From assembly GCA_964057225.1 (NCBI GenBank), contig OZ059900.1:18429638-18493637 (forward strand): a stretch of DNA of 64,000 nucleotides, read 5' to 3'. Below the pieces are notes generated by a model. The model was not told the DNA's origin and searched no databases. It saw only the letters and a list, made by a program, of their open reading frames with translations. Numbering within the stretch: the stretch's first letter is position 1; each line of letters starts with the position of its first letter. The position numbers were made by a program, and so were the translations under genes. The DNA is from Auanema rhodensis. Its lineage: Eukaryota; Nematoda; Chromadorea; Rhabditida; Rhabditidae. Shown here piece after piece: positions 36,399 to 47,259 of the stretch.

Positions 36399-38792
36399 TG
36401 AAATCGTAAGTCAAAACCTTGTTTACAGCGAACTTTCCAAAAACTGGTTTTCCAGCATAATAAAATATTTCTCATGGGAAATACTGTGTTTTTGTATTTT
36501 TATAGTGTTCAGCATGTAAAATGCTTCATTTTAGTATGTAACACCCTGAAATTCGTTTCATTTGACGACTCATATGAACAAAAATCGATTTAATCAATAT
36601 TAGCCATAAGGGGCGTGCCCTCAGAATATGCTAATTTCCTAAATTTTCTAACCCCTGTTTTTTTGTCGTGAAAGTGGAACTAGACGTTGTAGGAACAATT
36701 TTGAGCAAGGTTTCATTGACATTGCATGAGTTTGAACACATGAAATCGTAAGTCAAAACCTTGTTTACAGCGAAATTTCCAAAAACTGGTTTTCCAGCAT
36801 AATAAAATATTTCTCATGGGAAATACTGTGTTTTTGTATTTTTCTAGTGTTCAGCATGTGAAATACTTCATTTTAGTTTGTAATACGCTGAAATTCGTTG
36901 CATTTGACGACTCATATGAACAAAAATCGATTTAATCAATATTAGCCATAAGGGGCGTGCCCTCAGAATATGCTAATTTCCTAAATTTTCTAACCCCTGT
37001 TTTTTTGTCGTGAAAGTGGAACTAGACGTTGTAGGAACAATTTTGAGCTAGGTTTCATTGACATTGCATGAGTTTGAACACATGAAATCGTAAGTCAAAA
37101 CCTTGTTTACAGCGAAATTTCCAAAAACTGGTTTTCCAGCATAATAAAATATTTCTCATGGGAAATACTGTGTTTTTGTATTTTTCTAGTGTTCAGCATG
37201 TAAAATGCTTCATTTTAGTATGTAACACGCTGAAATTCGTTGCATTTGACGACTCATATGAACAAAAATCGATTTAATCAATATTAGCCATAAGGGGCGT
37301 GCCCTCAGAATATGCTAATTTCCTTAATTTTCTAACCCCTGTTTTTTTGTCGTGAAAGTGGAACTAGACGTTGTACGAACAATTTTGAGCTAGGTTTCAT
37401 TGACATTGCATGAGTTTGAACACATGAAATCGTAAGTCAAAACCTTGTTTACAGCGAACTTTCCAAAAACTGGTTTTCCAGCATAATAAAATATTTCTCA
37501 TGGGAAATACTGTGTTTTTGTATTTTTATAGTGTTCAGCATGTAAAATGCTTCATTTTAGTATGTAACACCCTGAAATTCGTTTCATTTGACGACTCATA
37601 TGAACAAAAATCGATTTAATCAATATTAGCCATAAGGGGCGTGCCCTCAGAATATGCTAATTTCCTAAATTTTCTAACCCCTGTTTTTTTGTCGTGAAAG
37701 TGGAACTAGACGTTGTAGGAACAATTTTGAGCAAGGTTTCATTGACATTGCATGAGTTTGAACACATGAAATCGTAAGTCAAAACCTTGTTTACAGCGAA
37801 ATTTCCAAAAACTGGTTTTCCAGCATAATAAAATATTTCTCATGGGAAATACTGTGTTTTTGTATTTTTCTAGTGTTCAGCATGTGAAATACTTCATTTT
37901 AGTTTGTAATACGCTGAAATTCGTTGCATTTGACGACTCATATGAACAAAAATCGATTTAATCAATATTAGCCATAAGGGGCGTGCCCTCAGAATATGCT
38001 AATTTCCTAAATTTTCTAACCCCTGTTTTTTTGTCGTGAAAGTGGAACTAGACGTTGTAGGAACAATTTTGAGCTAGGTTTCATTGACATTGCATGAGTT
38101 TGAACACATGAAATCGTAAGTCAAAACCTTGTTTACAGCGAAATTTCCAAAAACTGGTTTTCCAGCATAATAAAATATTTCTCATGGGAAATACTGTGTT
38201 TTTGTATTTTTCTAGTGTTCAGCATGTAAAATGCTTCATTTTAGTATGTAACACGCTGAAATTCGTTGCATTTGACGACTCATATGAACAAAAATCGATT
38301 TAATCAATATTAGCCATAAGGGGCGTGCCCTCAGAATATGCTAATTTCCTTAATTTTCTAACCCCTGTTTTTTTGTCGTGAAAGTGGAACTAGACGTTGT
38401 ACGAACAATTTTGAGCTAGGTTTCATTGACATTGCATGAGTTTGAACACATGAAATCGTAAGTCAAAACCTTGTTTACAGCGAACTTTCCAAAAACTGGT
38501 TTTCCAGCATAATAAAATATTTCTCATGGGAAATACTGTGTTTTTGTATTTTTATAGTGTTCAGCATGTAAAATGCTTCATTTTAGTATGTAACACCCTG
38601 AAATTCGTTTCATTTGACGACTCATATGAACAAAAATCGATTTAATCAATATTAGCCATAAGGGGCGTGCCCTCAGAATATGCTAATTTTCTAAATTTTC
38701 TAACCCCTGTTTTTTTGTCGTGAAAGTGGAACTAGACGTTGTAGGAACAATTTTGAGCAAGGTTTCATTGACATTGCATGAGTTTGAACACA
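36399..38792 (+). repeat. Trimeric HOR (1026 bp), two full copies and a partial
   Basis: P units (GAACTTTCC, 104A, ACACCCTG, 160T, 309A) at 36399, 37425 and 38451; Q units (GTGAAATACTT, TTTGTAATACG, 243A) at 36741 and 37767; R units (104C, 125G, 294-295 CG) at 37083 and 38109. Spacing is exactly 1026 bp. The two full copies, 36399-37424 and 37425-38450, show no difference that I noticed. The third P unit has CTAATTTTCTAAA, a small change also present in the partial unit at 35411. Confidence 0.87.
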
Positions 38793-41700
38793 TGAAATCG
38801 TAAGTCAAAACCTTGTTTACAGCGAACTTTCCAAAAACTGGTTTTCCAGCATAATAAAATATTTCTCATGGGAAATACTGTGTTTTTGTATTTTTATAGT
38901 GTTCAGCATGTAAAATGCTTCATTTTAGTATGTAACACGCTGAAATTCGTTGCATTTGACGACTCATATGAACAAAAATCGATTTAATCAATATTAGCCA
39001 TAAGGGGCGTGCCCTCAGAATATGCTAATTTTCTAAATTTTCTAACCCCTGTTTTTTTGTCGTGAAAGTGGAACTAGACGTTGTAGGAACAATTTTGAGC
39101 AAGGTTTCATTGACATTGCATGAGTTTGAACACATGAAATCGTAAGTCAAAACCTTGTTTACAGCGAACTTTCCAAAAACTGGTTTTCCAGCATAATAAA
39201 ATATTTCTCATGGGAAATACTGTGTTTTTGTATTTTTATAGTGTTCAGCATGTAAAATGCTTCATTTTAGTATGTAACACGCTGAAATTCGTTGCATTTG
39301 ACGACTCATATGAACAAAAATCGATTTAATCAATATTAGCCATAAGGGGCGTGCCCTCAGAATATGCTAATTTCCTTAATTTTCTAACCCCTGTTTTTTT
39401 GTCGTGAAAGTGGAACTAGACGTTGTAGGAACAATTTTGAGCAAGGTTTCATTGACATTGCATGAGTTTGAACACATGAAATCGTAAGTCAAAACCATGT
39501 TTACAGCGAAATTTCCAAAAACTGGTTTTCCAGCATAATAAAATATTTCTCATGGGAAATACTGTGTTTTTGTATTTTTCTAGTGTTCAGCATGTGAAAT
39601 ACTTCATTTTAGTATGTAATACGCTGAAATTCAATGCATTTGACGACTCATATGAACAAAAATCGATTTAATCAATATTAGCCATAAGGGGCGTGCCCTC
39701 AGAATATGCTAATTTCCTAAATTTTCTAACCCCTGTTTTTTTGTCGTGAAAGTGGAACTAGACGTTGTAGGAACAATTTTGAGCTAGGTTTCATTGACAT
39801 TGCATGAGTTTGAACACATGAAATCGTAAGTCAAAACCTTGTTTACAGCGAAATTTCCAAAAACTGGTTTTCCAGCATAATAAAATATTTCTCATGGGAA
39901 AAACTGTGTTTTTGTATTTTTCTAGTGTTCAGCATGTAAAATACTTCATTTTAGTATGTAACACGCTGAAATTTGTTGCATTTGACGACTCATATGAACA
40001 AAAATCGATTTAATCAATATTAGCCATAAGGGGCGTGCCCTCAGAATGTGCTAATTTCCTTAATTTTCTAACCCCTGTTTTTTTGTCGTGAAAGTGGAAT
40101 TAGACGTTGTAGGAACAATTTTGAGCTAGGTTTCATTGACATTGCATGAGTTTGAACACATGAAATCGTAAGTCAAAACCTTGTTTACAGCGAACTTTCC
40201 AAAAACTGGTTTTCCAGCATAATAAAATATTTCTCATGGGAAATACTGTGTTTTTGTATTTTTATAGTGTTCAGCATGTAAAATGCTTCATTTTAGTATG
40301 TAACACCCTGAAATTCGTTTCATTTGACGACTCATATGAACAAAAATCGATTTAATCAATATTAGCCATAAGGGGCGTGCCCTCAGAATATGCTAATTTC
40401 CTTAATTTTCTAACCCCTGTTTTTTTGTCGTGAAAGTGGAACTAGACGTTGTAGGAACAATTTTGAGCAAGGTTTCATTGACATTGCATGAGTTTGAACA
40501 CATGAAATCGTAAGTCAAAACCTTGTTTACAGTGAAATTTCCAAAAACTGGTTTTCCAGCATAATAAAATATTTCTCATGGGAAATACTGTGTTTTTGTA
40601 TTTTTCTAGTGTTCAGCATGTGAAATACTTCATTTTAGTATGTAATACGCTGAAATTCGTTGCATTTGACGACTCATATGAACAAAAATCGATTTAATCA
40701 ATATTAGCCATAAGGGGCGTGCCCTCAGAATATGCTAATTTCCTAAATTTTCTAACCCCTGTTTTTTTGTCGTGAAAGTGGAACTAGACGTTGTAGGAAC
40801 AATTTTGAGCTAGGTTTCATTGACATTGCATGAGTTTGAACACATGAAATCGTAAGTCAAAACCTTGTTTACAGCGAAATTTCCAAAAACTGGTTTTCCA
40901 GCATAATAAAATATTTCTCATGGGAAAAACTGTGTTTTTGTATTTTTCTAGTGTTCAGCATGTAAAATGCTTCATTTTAGTATGTAACACGCTGAAATTT
41001 GTTGCATTTGACGACTCATATGAACAAAAATCGATTTAATCAATATTAGCCATAAGGGGCGTGCCCTCAGAATATGCTAATTTCCTTAATTTTCTAACCC
41101 CTGTTTTTTTGTCGTGAAAGTGGAACTAGACGTTGTAGGAACAATTTTGAGCAAGGTTTCATTGACATTGCATGAGTTTGAACACATGAAATCGTAAGTC
41201 AAAACCTTGTTTACAGCGAAATTTCCAAAAACTGGTTTTCCAGCATAATAAAATATTTCTCATGGGAAATACTGTGTTTTTGTATTTTTCTAGTGTTCAG
41301 CATGTAAAATGCTTCATTTTAGTATGTAACACGCTGAAATTCGTTGCATTTGACGACTCATATGAACAAAAATCGATTTAAACAATATTAGCCATAAGGG
41401 GCGTGCCCTCAGAATATGCTAATTTCCTTAATTTTCTAACCCCTGTTTTTTTGTCGTGAAAGTGGAACTAGACGTTGTACGAACAATTTTGAGCTAGGTT
41501 TCATTGACATTGCATGAGTTTGAACACATGAAATCGTAAGTCAAAACCTTGTTTACAGCGAAATTTCCAAAAACTGGTTTTCCAGCATAATAAAATATTT
41601 CTCATGGGAAATACTGTGTTTTTGTATTTTTCTAGTGTTCAGCATGTAAAATGCTTCATTTTAGTATGTAACACGCTAAAATTCGTTGCATTTGACGACT

Positions 41701-42212
41701 CATATGAACAAAAATCGATTTAATCAATATTAGCCATAAGGGGCGTGCCCTCAGAATATGCTAATTTCCTTAATTTTCTAACCCCTGTTTTTTTGTCGTG
41801 AAAGTGGAATTAGACGTTGTAGGAACAATTTTGAGCTAGGTTTCATTGACATTGCATGAGTTTGAACACATGAAATCGTAAGTCAAAACCTTGTTTACAG
41901 CGAAATTTCCAAAAACTGGTTTTCCAGCATAATAAAATATTTCTCATGGGAAATACTGTGTTTTTGTATTTTTATAGTGTTCAGCATGTAAAATGCTTCA
42001 TTTTAGTATGTAACGCGCTGAAATTCGTTGCATTTGACGACTCATATGAACAAAAATCGATTTAATCAATATTAGCCATAAGGGGCGTGCCCTCAGAATA
42101 TGCTAATTTCCTTAATTTTCTAACCCCTGTTTTTTTGTCGTGAAAGTGGAATTAGACGTTGTAGGAACAATTTTGAGCTAGGTTTCATTGACATTGCATG
42201 AGTTTGAACACA
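38793..42212 (+). repeat. Mixed P/Q-derived units
   Basis: Units at 38793, 39135, 39477, 39819, 40161, 40503, 40845, 41187, 41529 and 41871. 38793 and 39135 have P-like ends (35C, 104A, 309A) around a standard middle (147G, 160G), so they are recombinant. 39477 and 40503 are Q-like (GTGAAATACTT, GTAATACG). 39819 and 40845 share GGGAAAAACTG and AATTTGTTGC. 40161 is P. Private changes are TTCAATGC (39477), AACAATATT (41187), CGCTAAAATT (41529) and AACGCGCTG (41871). Confidence 0.78.
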
Positions 42213-44945
42213 TGAAATCGTAAGTCAAAACCTTGTTTACAGCGAAATTTCCAAAAACTGGTTTTCCAGCATAATAAAATATTTCTCATGGGAAATACTG
42301 TGTTTTTGTATTTTTCTAGTGTTCAGCATGTAAAATGCTTCATTTTAGTATGTAACACGCTGAAATTCGTTGCATTTGACGACTCATATGAACAAAAATC
42401 GATTTAATCAATATTAGCCATAAGGGGCGTGCCCTCAGAATATGCTAATTTCCTTAATTTTCTAACCCCTGTTTTTTGTCGTGAAAGTGGAACTAGACGT
42501 TGTAGGAACAATTTTGAGCTAGGTTTCATTGACATTGCATGAGTTTGAACACATGAAATCGTAAGTCAAAACCTTGTTTACAGCGAAATTTCCAAAAACT
42601 GGTTTTCCAGCATAATAAAATATTTCTCATGGGAAATACTGTGTTTTTGTATTTTTCTAGTGTTCAGCATGTAAAATGCTTCATTTTAGTATGTAACACG
42701 CTGAAATTCGTTGCATTTGACGACTCATATGAACAAAAATCGATTTAATCAATATTAGCCATAAGGGGCGTGCCCTCAGAATATGCTAATTTCCCAAATT
42801 TTCTAACCCCTGTTTTTTTGTCGTGAAAGTGGAACTAGACGTTGTACGAACAATTTTGAGCTAGGTTTCATTGACATTGCATGAGTTTGAACACATGAAA
42901 TCGTAAGTCAAAACCTTGTTTACAGCGAAATTTCCAAAAACTGGTTTTCCAGCATAATAAAATATTTCTCATGGGTAAAACTGTGTTTTTGTATTTTTCT
43001 AGTGTTCAGCATGTAAAATGCTTCATTTTAGTATGTAACACGCTGAAATTCGTTGCATTTGACGACTCATATGAACCAAAATCGATTTAATCAATATTAG
43101 CCATAAGGGGCGTGCCCTCAGAATATGCTAATTTCCTAAATTTTCTAACCCCTGTTTTTTTGTCGTGAAAGTGGAACTAGACGTTGTACGAACAATTTTG
43201 AGCTAGGTTTCATTGACATTGCATGAGTTTGAACACATGAAATCGTAAGTCAAAACCTTGTTTACAGCGAAATTTCCAAAAACTGGTTTTCCAGCATAAT
43301 AAAATATTTCTCATGGGAAATACTGTGTTTTTGTATTTTTCTAGTGTTCAGCATGTAAAATGCTTCATTTTAGTATGTAACACGCTGAAATTCGTTGCAT
43401 TTGACGACTCATATGAACAAAAATCGATTTAATCAATATTAGCCATAAGGGGCGTGCCCTCAGAATATGCTAATTTCCTTAATTTTCTAACCCCTGTTTT
43501 TTGTCGTGAAAGTGGAACTAGACGTTGTAGGAACAATTTTGAGCTAGGTTTCATTGACATTGCATGAGTTTGAACACATGAAATCGTAAGTCAAAACCTT
43601 GTTTACAGCGAAATTTCCAAAAACTGGTTTTCCAGCATAATAAAATATTTCTCATGGGAAATACTGTGTTTTTGTATTTTTCTAGTGTTCAGCATGTAAA
43701 ATGCTTCATTTTAGTATGTAACACGCTGAAATTCGTTGCATTTGACGATTCATATGAACAAAAATCGATTTAATCAATATTAGCCATAAGGGGCGTGCCC
43801 TCAGAATATGCTAATTTCCTAAATTTTCTAACCCCTGTTTTTTTGTCGTGAAAGTGGAACTAGACGTTGTACGAACAATTTTGAGCTAGGTTTCATTGAC
43901 ATTGCATGAGTTTGAACACATGAAATCGTAAGTCAAAACCTTGTTTACAGCGAAATTTCCAAAAACTGGTTTTCCAGCATAATAAAATATTTCTCATGGG
44001 AAATACTGTGTTTTTGTATTTTTCTAGTGTTCAGCATGTAAAATGCTTCATTTTAGTATGTAACACGCTGAAATTCGTTGCATTTGACGACTCATATGAA
44101 CAAAAATCGATTTAATCAATATTAGCCATAAGGGGCGTGCCCTCAGAATATGCTAATTTCCTTAATTTTCTAACCCCTGTTTTTTGTCGTGAAAGTGGAA
44201 CTAGACGTTGTAGGAACAATTTTGAGCTAGGTTTCATTGACATTGCATGAGTTTGAACACATGAAATCGTAAGTCAAAACCTTGTTTACAGCGAAATTTC
44301 CAAAAACTGGTTTTCCAGCATAATAAAATATTTCTCATGGGAAATACTGTGTTTTTGTATTTTTCTAGTGTTCAGCATGTAAAATGCTTCATTTTAGTAT
44401 GTAACACGCTGAAATTCGTTGCATTTGACGACTCATATGAACAAAAATCGATTTAATCAATATTAGCCATAAGGGGCGTGCCCTCAGAATATGCTAATTT
44501 CCCAAATTTTCTAACCCCTGTTTTTTTGTCGTGAAAGTGGAACTAGACGTTGTACGAACAATTTTGAGCTAGGTTTCATTGACATTGCATGAGTTTGAAC
44601 ACATGAAATCGTAAGTCAAAACCTTGTTTACAGCGAAATTTCCAAAAACTGGTTTTCCAGCATAATAAAATATTTCTCATGGGTAAAACTGTGTTTTTGT
44701 ATTTTTCTAGTGTTCAGCATGTAAAATGCTTCATTTTAGTATGTAACACGCTGAAATTCGTTGCATTTGACGACTCATATGAACCAAAATCGATTTAATC
44801 AATATTAGCCATAAGGGGCGTGCCCTCAGAATATGCTAATTTCCTAAATTTTCTAACCCCTGTTTTTTTGTCGTGAAAGTGGAACTAGACGTTGTACGAA
44901 CAATTTTGAGCTAGGTTTCATTGACATTGCATGAGTTTGAACACA
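42213..44945 (+). repeat. Pentameric HOR (1708 bp), partial second copy
   Basis: Units 42213 (T6 run, 341 bp), 42554 (TTTCCCAAATTTT), 42896 (GGGTAAAACTG, GAACCAAAATCG), 43238 (T6 run, 341 bp) and 43579 (GACGATTCAT). The first three return at 43921, 44262 and 44604, an offset of 1708 bp. The shared rare changes TTTCCCAAA, GGGTAAAAC and GAACCAAAA make the block duplication clear. Confidence 0.86.
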
Positions 44946-46653
44946 TGAAATCGTAAGTCAAAACCTTGTTTACAGCGAAATTTCCAAAAACTGGTTTTCC
45001 AGCATAATAAAATATTTCTCATGGGAAAAACTGTGTTTTTGTATTTTTCTAGTGTTCAGCTTGTAAAATGCTTCATTTTAGTATGTAACACGCTGAAATT
45101 TGTTGCATTTGACGACTCATATGAACAAAAATCGATTTAATCAATATTAGCCATAAGGGGCGTGCCCTCAGAATATGCTAATTTCCTTAATTTTCTAACC
45201 CCTGTTTTTTTGTCGTGAAAGTGGAACTAGACGTTGTACGAACAATTTTGAGCTAGGTTTCATTGACATTGCATGAGTTTGAACACATGAAATCGTAAGT
45301 CAAAACCTTGTTTACAGCGAAATTTCCAAAAACTGGTTTTCCAGCATAATAAAATATTTCTCATGGGAAATACTGTGTTTTTGTATTTTTCTAGTGTTCA
45401 GCATGTAAAATGCTCCATTTTAGTATGTAACACGCTGAAATTCGTTGCATTTGACGACTCATATGAACAAAAATCGATTTAATCAATATTAGCCATAAGG
45501 GGCGTGCCCTCAGAATATGCTAATTTCCTTAATTTTCTAACCCCTGTTTTTTTGTCGTGAAAGTGGAATTAGACGTTGTAGAACAATTTTGAGCTAGGTT
45601 TCATTGACATTGCATGAGTTTGAACACATGAAATCGTAAGTCAAAACCTTGTTTACAGCGAAATTTCCAAAAACTGGTTTTCCAGCATAATAAAATATTT
45701 CTCATGGGAAATACTGTGTTTTTGTATTTTTATAGTGTTCAGCATGTAAAATACTCCATTTTAGTATGTAACACGCTGAAATTCGTTGCATTTGACGACT
45801 CATATGAACAAAAATCGATTTAATCAATATAAGCCATAAGGGGCGTGCCCTCAGAATATGCTAATTTCCTTAATTTTCTAACCCCTGTTTTTTGTCGTGA
45901 AAGTGGAACTAGACGTTGTAGGAACAATTTTGAGCTAGGTTTCATTGACATTGCATGAGTTTGAACACATGAAATCGTAAGTCAAAACCTTGTTTACAGC
46001 GAAATTTCCAAAAACTGGTTTTCCAGCATAATAAAATATTTCTCATGGGAAATACTGTGTTTTTGTATTTTTCTAGTGTTCAGCATGTAAAATACTTCAT
46101 TTAAGTATGTAACACGCTGAAATTCGTTGCATTTGACGACTCATATGAACAAAAATCGATTTAATCAATATTAGCCATAAGGGGCGTGCCCTCAGAATAT
46201 GCTAATTTCCTTAATTTTCTAACCCCTGTTTTTTTGTCGTGAAAGTGGAATAAGACGTTGTAGGAACAATTTTGAGCTAGGTTTCATTGACATTGCATGA
46301 GTTTGAACACATGAAATCGTAAGTCAAAACCTTGTTTACAGCGAACTTTCCAAAAACTGGTTTTCCAGCATAATAAAATATTTCTCATGGGAAATACTAA
46401 GTTTTTGTATTTTTATAGTGTTCAGCATGTAAAATGCTTCATTTTAGTATGTAACACCCTGAAATTCGTTTCATTTGACGACTCATATGAACAAAAATCG
46501 ATTTAATCAATATTAGCCATAAGGGGCGTGCCCTCAGAATATGCTAATTTCCTTAATTTTCTAACCCCTGTTTTTTTGTCGTGAAAGTGGAACTAGACGT
46601 TGTAGAAACAATTTTGAGCAAGGTTTCATTGACATTGCATGAGTTTGAACACA
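44946..46653 (+). repeat. Last full + units before the inversion
   Basis: Units 44946 (CAGCTTGTAA, AATTTGTTGC), 45288 (TGCTCCATT, 282T, one base lost in GTTGTAGAACA), 45629 (TACTCCATT, ATATAAGCC, T6 run), 45970 (TTTAAG, GGAATAAG) and 46312 (P type with ACTAAGTTT and TAGAAACA). Private changes are frequent here, three or more in several units. This fits the expectation that array edges are homogenised less often than array interiors. Confidence 0.8.
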
Positions 46654-47259
46654 TGAAATCGTAAGTCAAAACCTTGTTTACAGCGAACTTTCCAAAAACT
46701 GGTTTTCCAGCATAATAAAATATTTCTCATGGGAAATACTGTGTTTTTGTATTTTTATAGTGTTCAGCATGTAAAATGCTTCATTTTAGTATGTAACACC
46801 CTGAAATTCGTTTCATTTGACGACTCATATGAACAAAAATCGATTTAATCAATATTAGCCATAAGGGCTTTTCGCTGTAAAATTTCGCTGTAAACAAGGT
46901 TTTGACTTACGATTTCATGTGTTCAAACTCATGCAATGTCAATGAAACCTAGCTCAAAATTGTTCCTACAACGTCTAGTTCCACTTTCACGACAAAAAAA
47001 CAGGGGTTAGAAAATTAAGGAAATTAGCATATTCTGAGGGCACGCCCTTTATGGCTAATATTGATTAAATCGATTTTTGTTCATATGAGTCGTCAAATGC
47101 AACGAATTTCAGCGTGTTACATACTAAAATGAAGCATTTTACATGCTGAACACTAGAAAAATACAAAAACACAGTATTTCCCATGAGAAATATTTTATTA
47201 TGCTGGAAAACCAGTTTTTGGAAATTTCGCTGTAAACAAGGTTTTGACTTACGATTTCA
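46654..47259. repeat. Inverted repeat at array inversion (214 bp arms, 178 bp spacer)
   Basis: The last + unit occupies 46654-46867 (unit 1-214, type P: GAACTTTCC, 104A, ACACCCTG, 160T). The reverse complement of unit 214-1 occurs at 47046-47259. Between them, 46868-47045 contains the junction, a 35 bp partial inverted unit and the right part of the first inverted unit. Beyond these arms the homology continues with the opposite arrays, so the full dyad spans tens of kilobases. The arms differ at the type-defining sites, so they are not a perfect palindrome. Confidence 0.9.
46868..46895. other. Inversion breakpoint with 13 bp tandem duplication
   Basis: The + unit ends at AAGGG (unit 214, 46867). 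Then come CT (46868-46869) and TTTCGCTGTAAAA (46870-46882), directly followed by TTTCGCTGTAAAC (46883-46895), the start of the inverted array (unit 35 to 23 reversed). The first 12 bases of the two 13-mers are identical. The extra copy plus two bases is the only sequence in the window not explained by intact satellite units, and it looks like a short templated insertion at an end-joining site. Confidence 0.88.

Larger units (their letters stand above)
1..46867 (+). repeat. Satellite array, + orientation (~342 bp unit, 138 units)
   Basis: Tandem head-to-tail satellite. Following the marker TGAAATCG (or TGAAATTG) that opens each unit, I count 135 full units plus three partial ones (35202-35410, 35411-35714, 46654-46867). 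Unit length is 342 bp throughout 1-12312; from 12313 on some units are 341 bp through loss of one T in the T-run at unit 260-266, loss of one T in the T-run at 50-53, or rarer single-base losses. No non-satellite sequence interrupts the array. Divergence between units is low, a few to about ten substitutions at recurrent sites. The array continues off the left edge. This organisation is that of centromeric or pericentromeric satellite DNA; the function is inferred from the organisation alone. Confidence 0.97.

Noticed and set aside
46868-46882. Insertion of foreign DNA at the inversion
   Set aside because: Thirteen of the fifteen bases copy the adjacent unit; only CT is unexplained.
46654-47259. 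Terminal inverted repeats of a transposon or viral inverted repeat
   Set aside because: Both arms are satellite units continuing for tens of kilobases; there is no internal gene, target-site duplication or distinct terminus.
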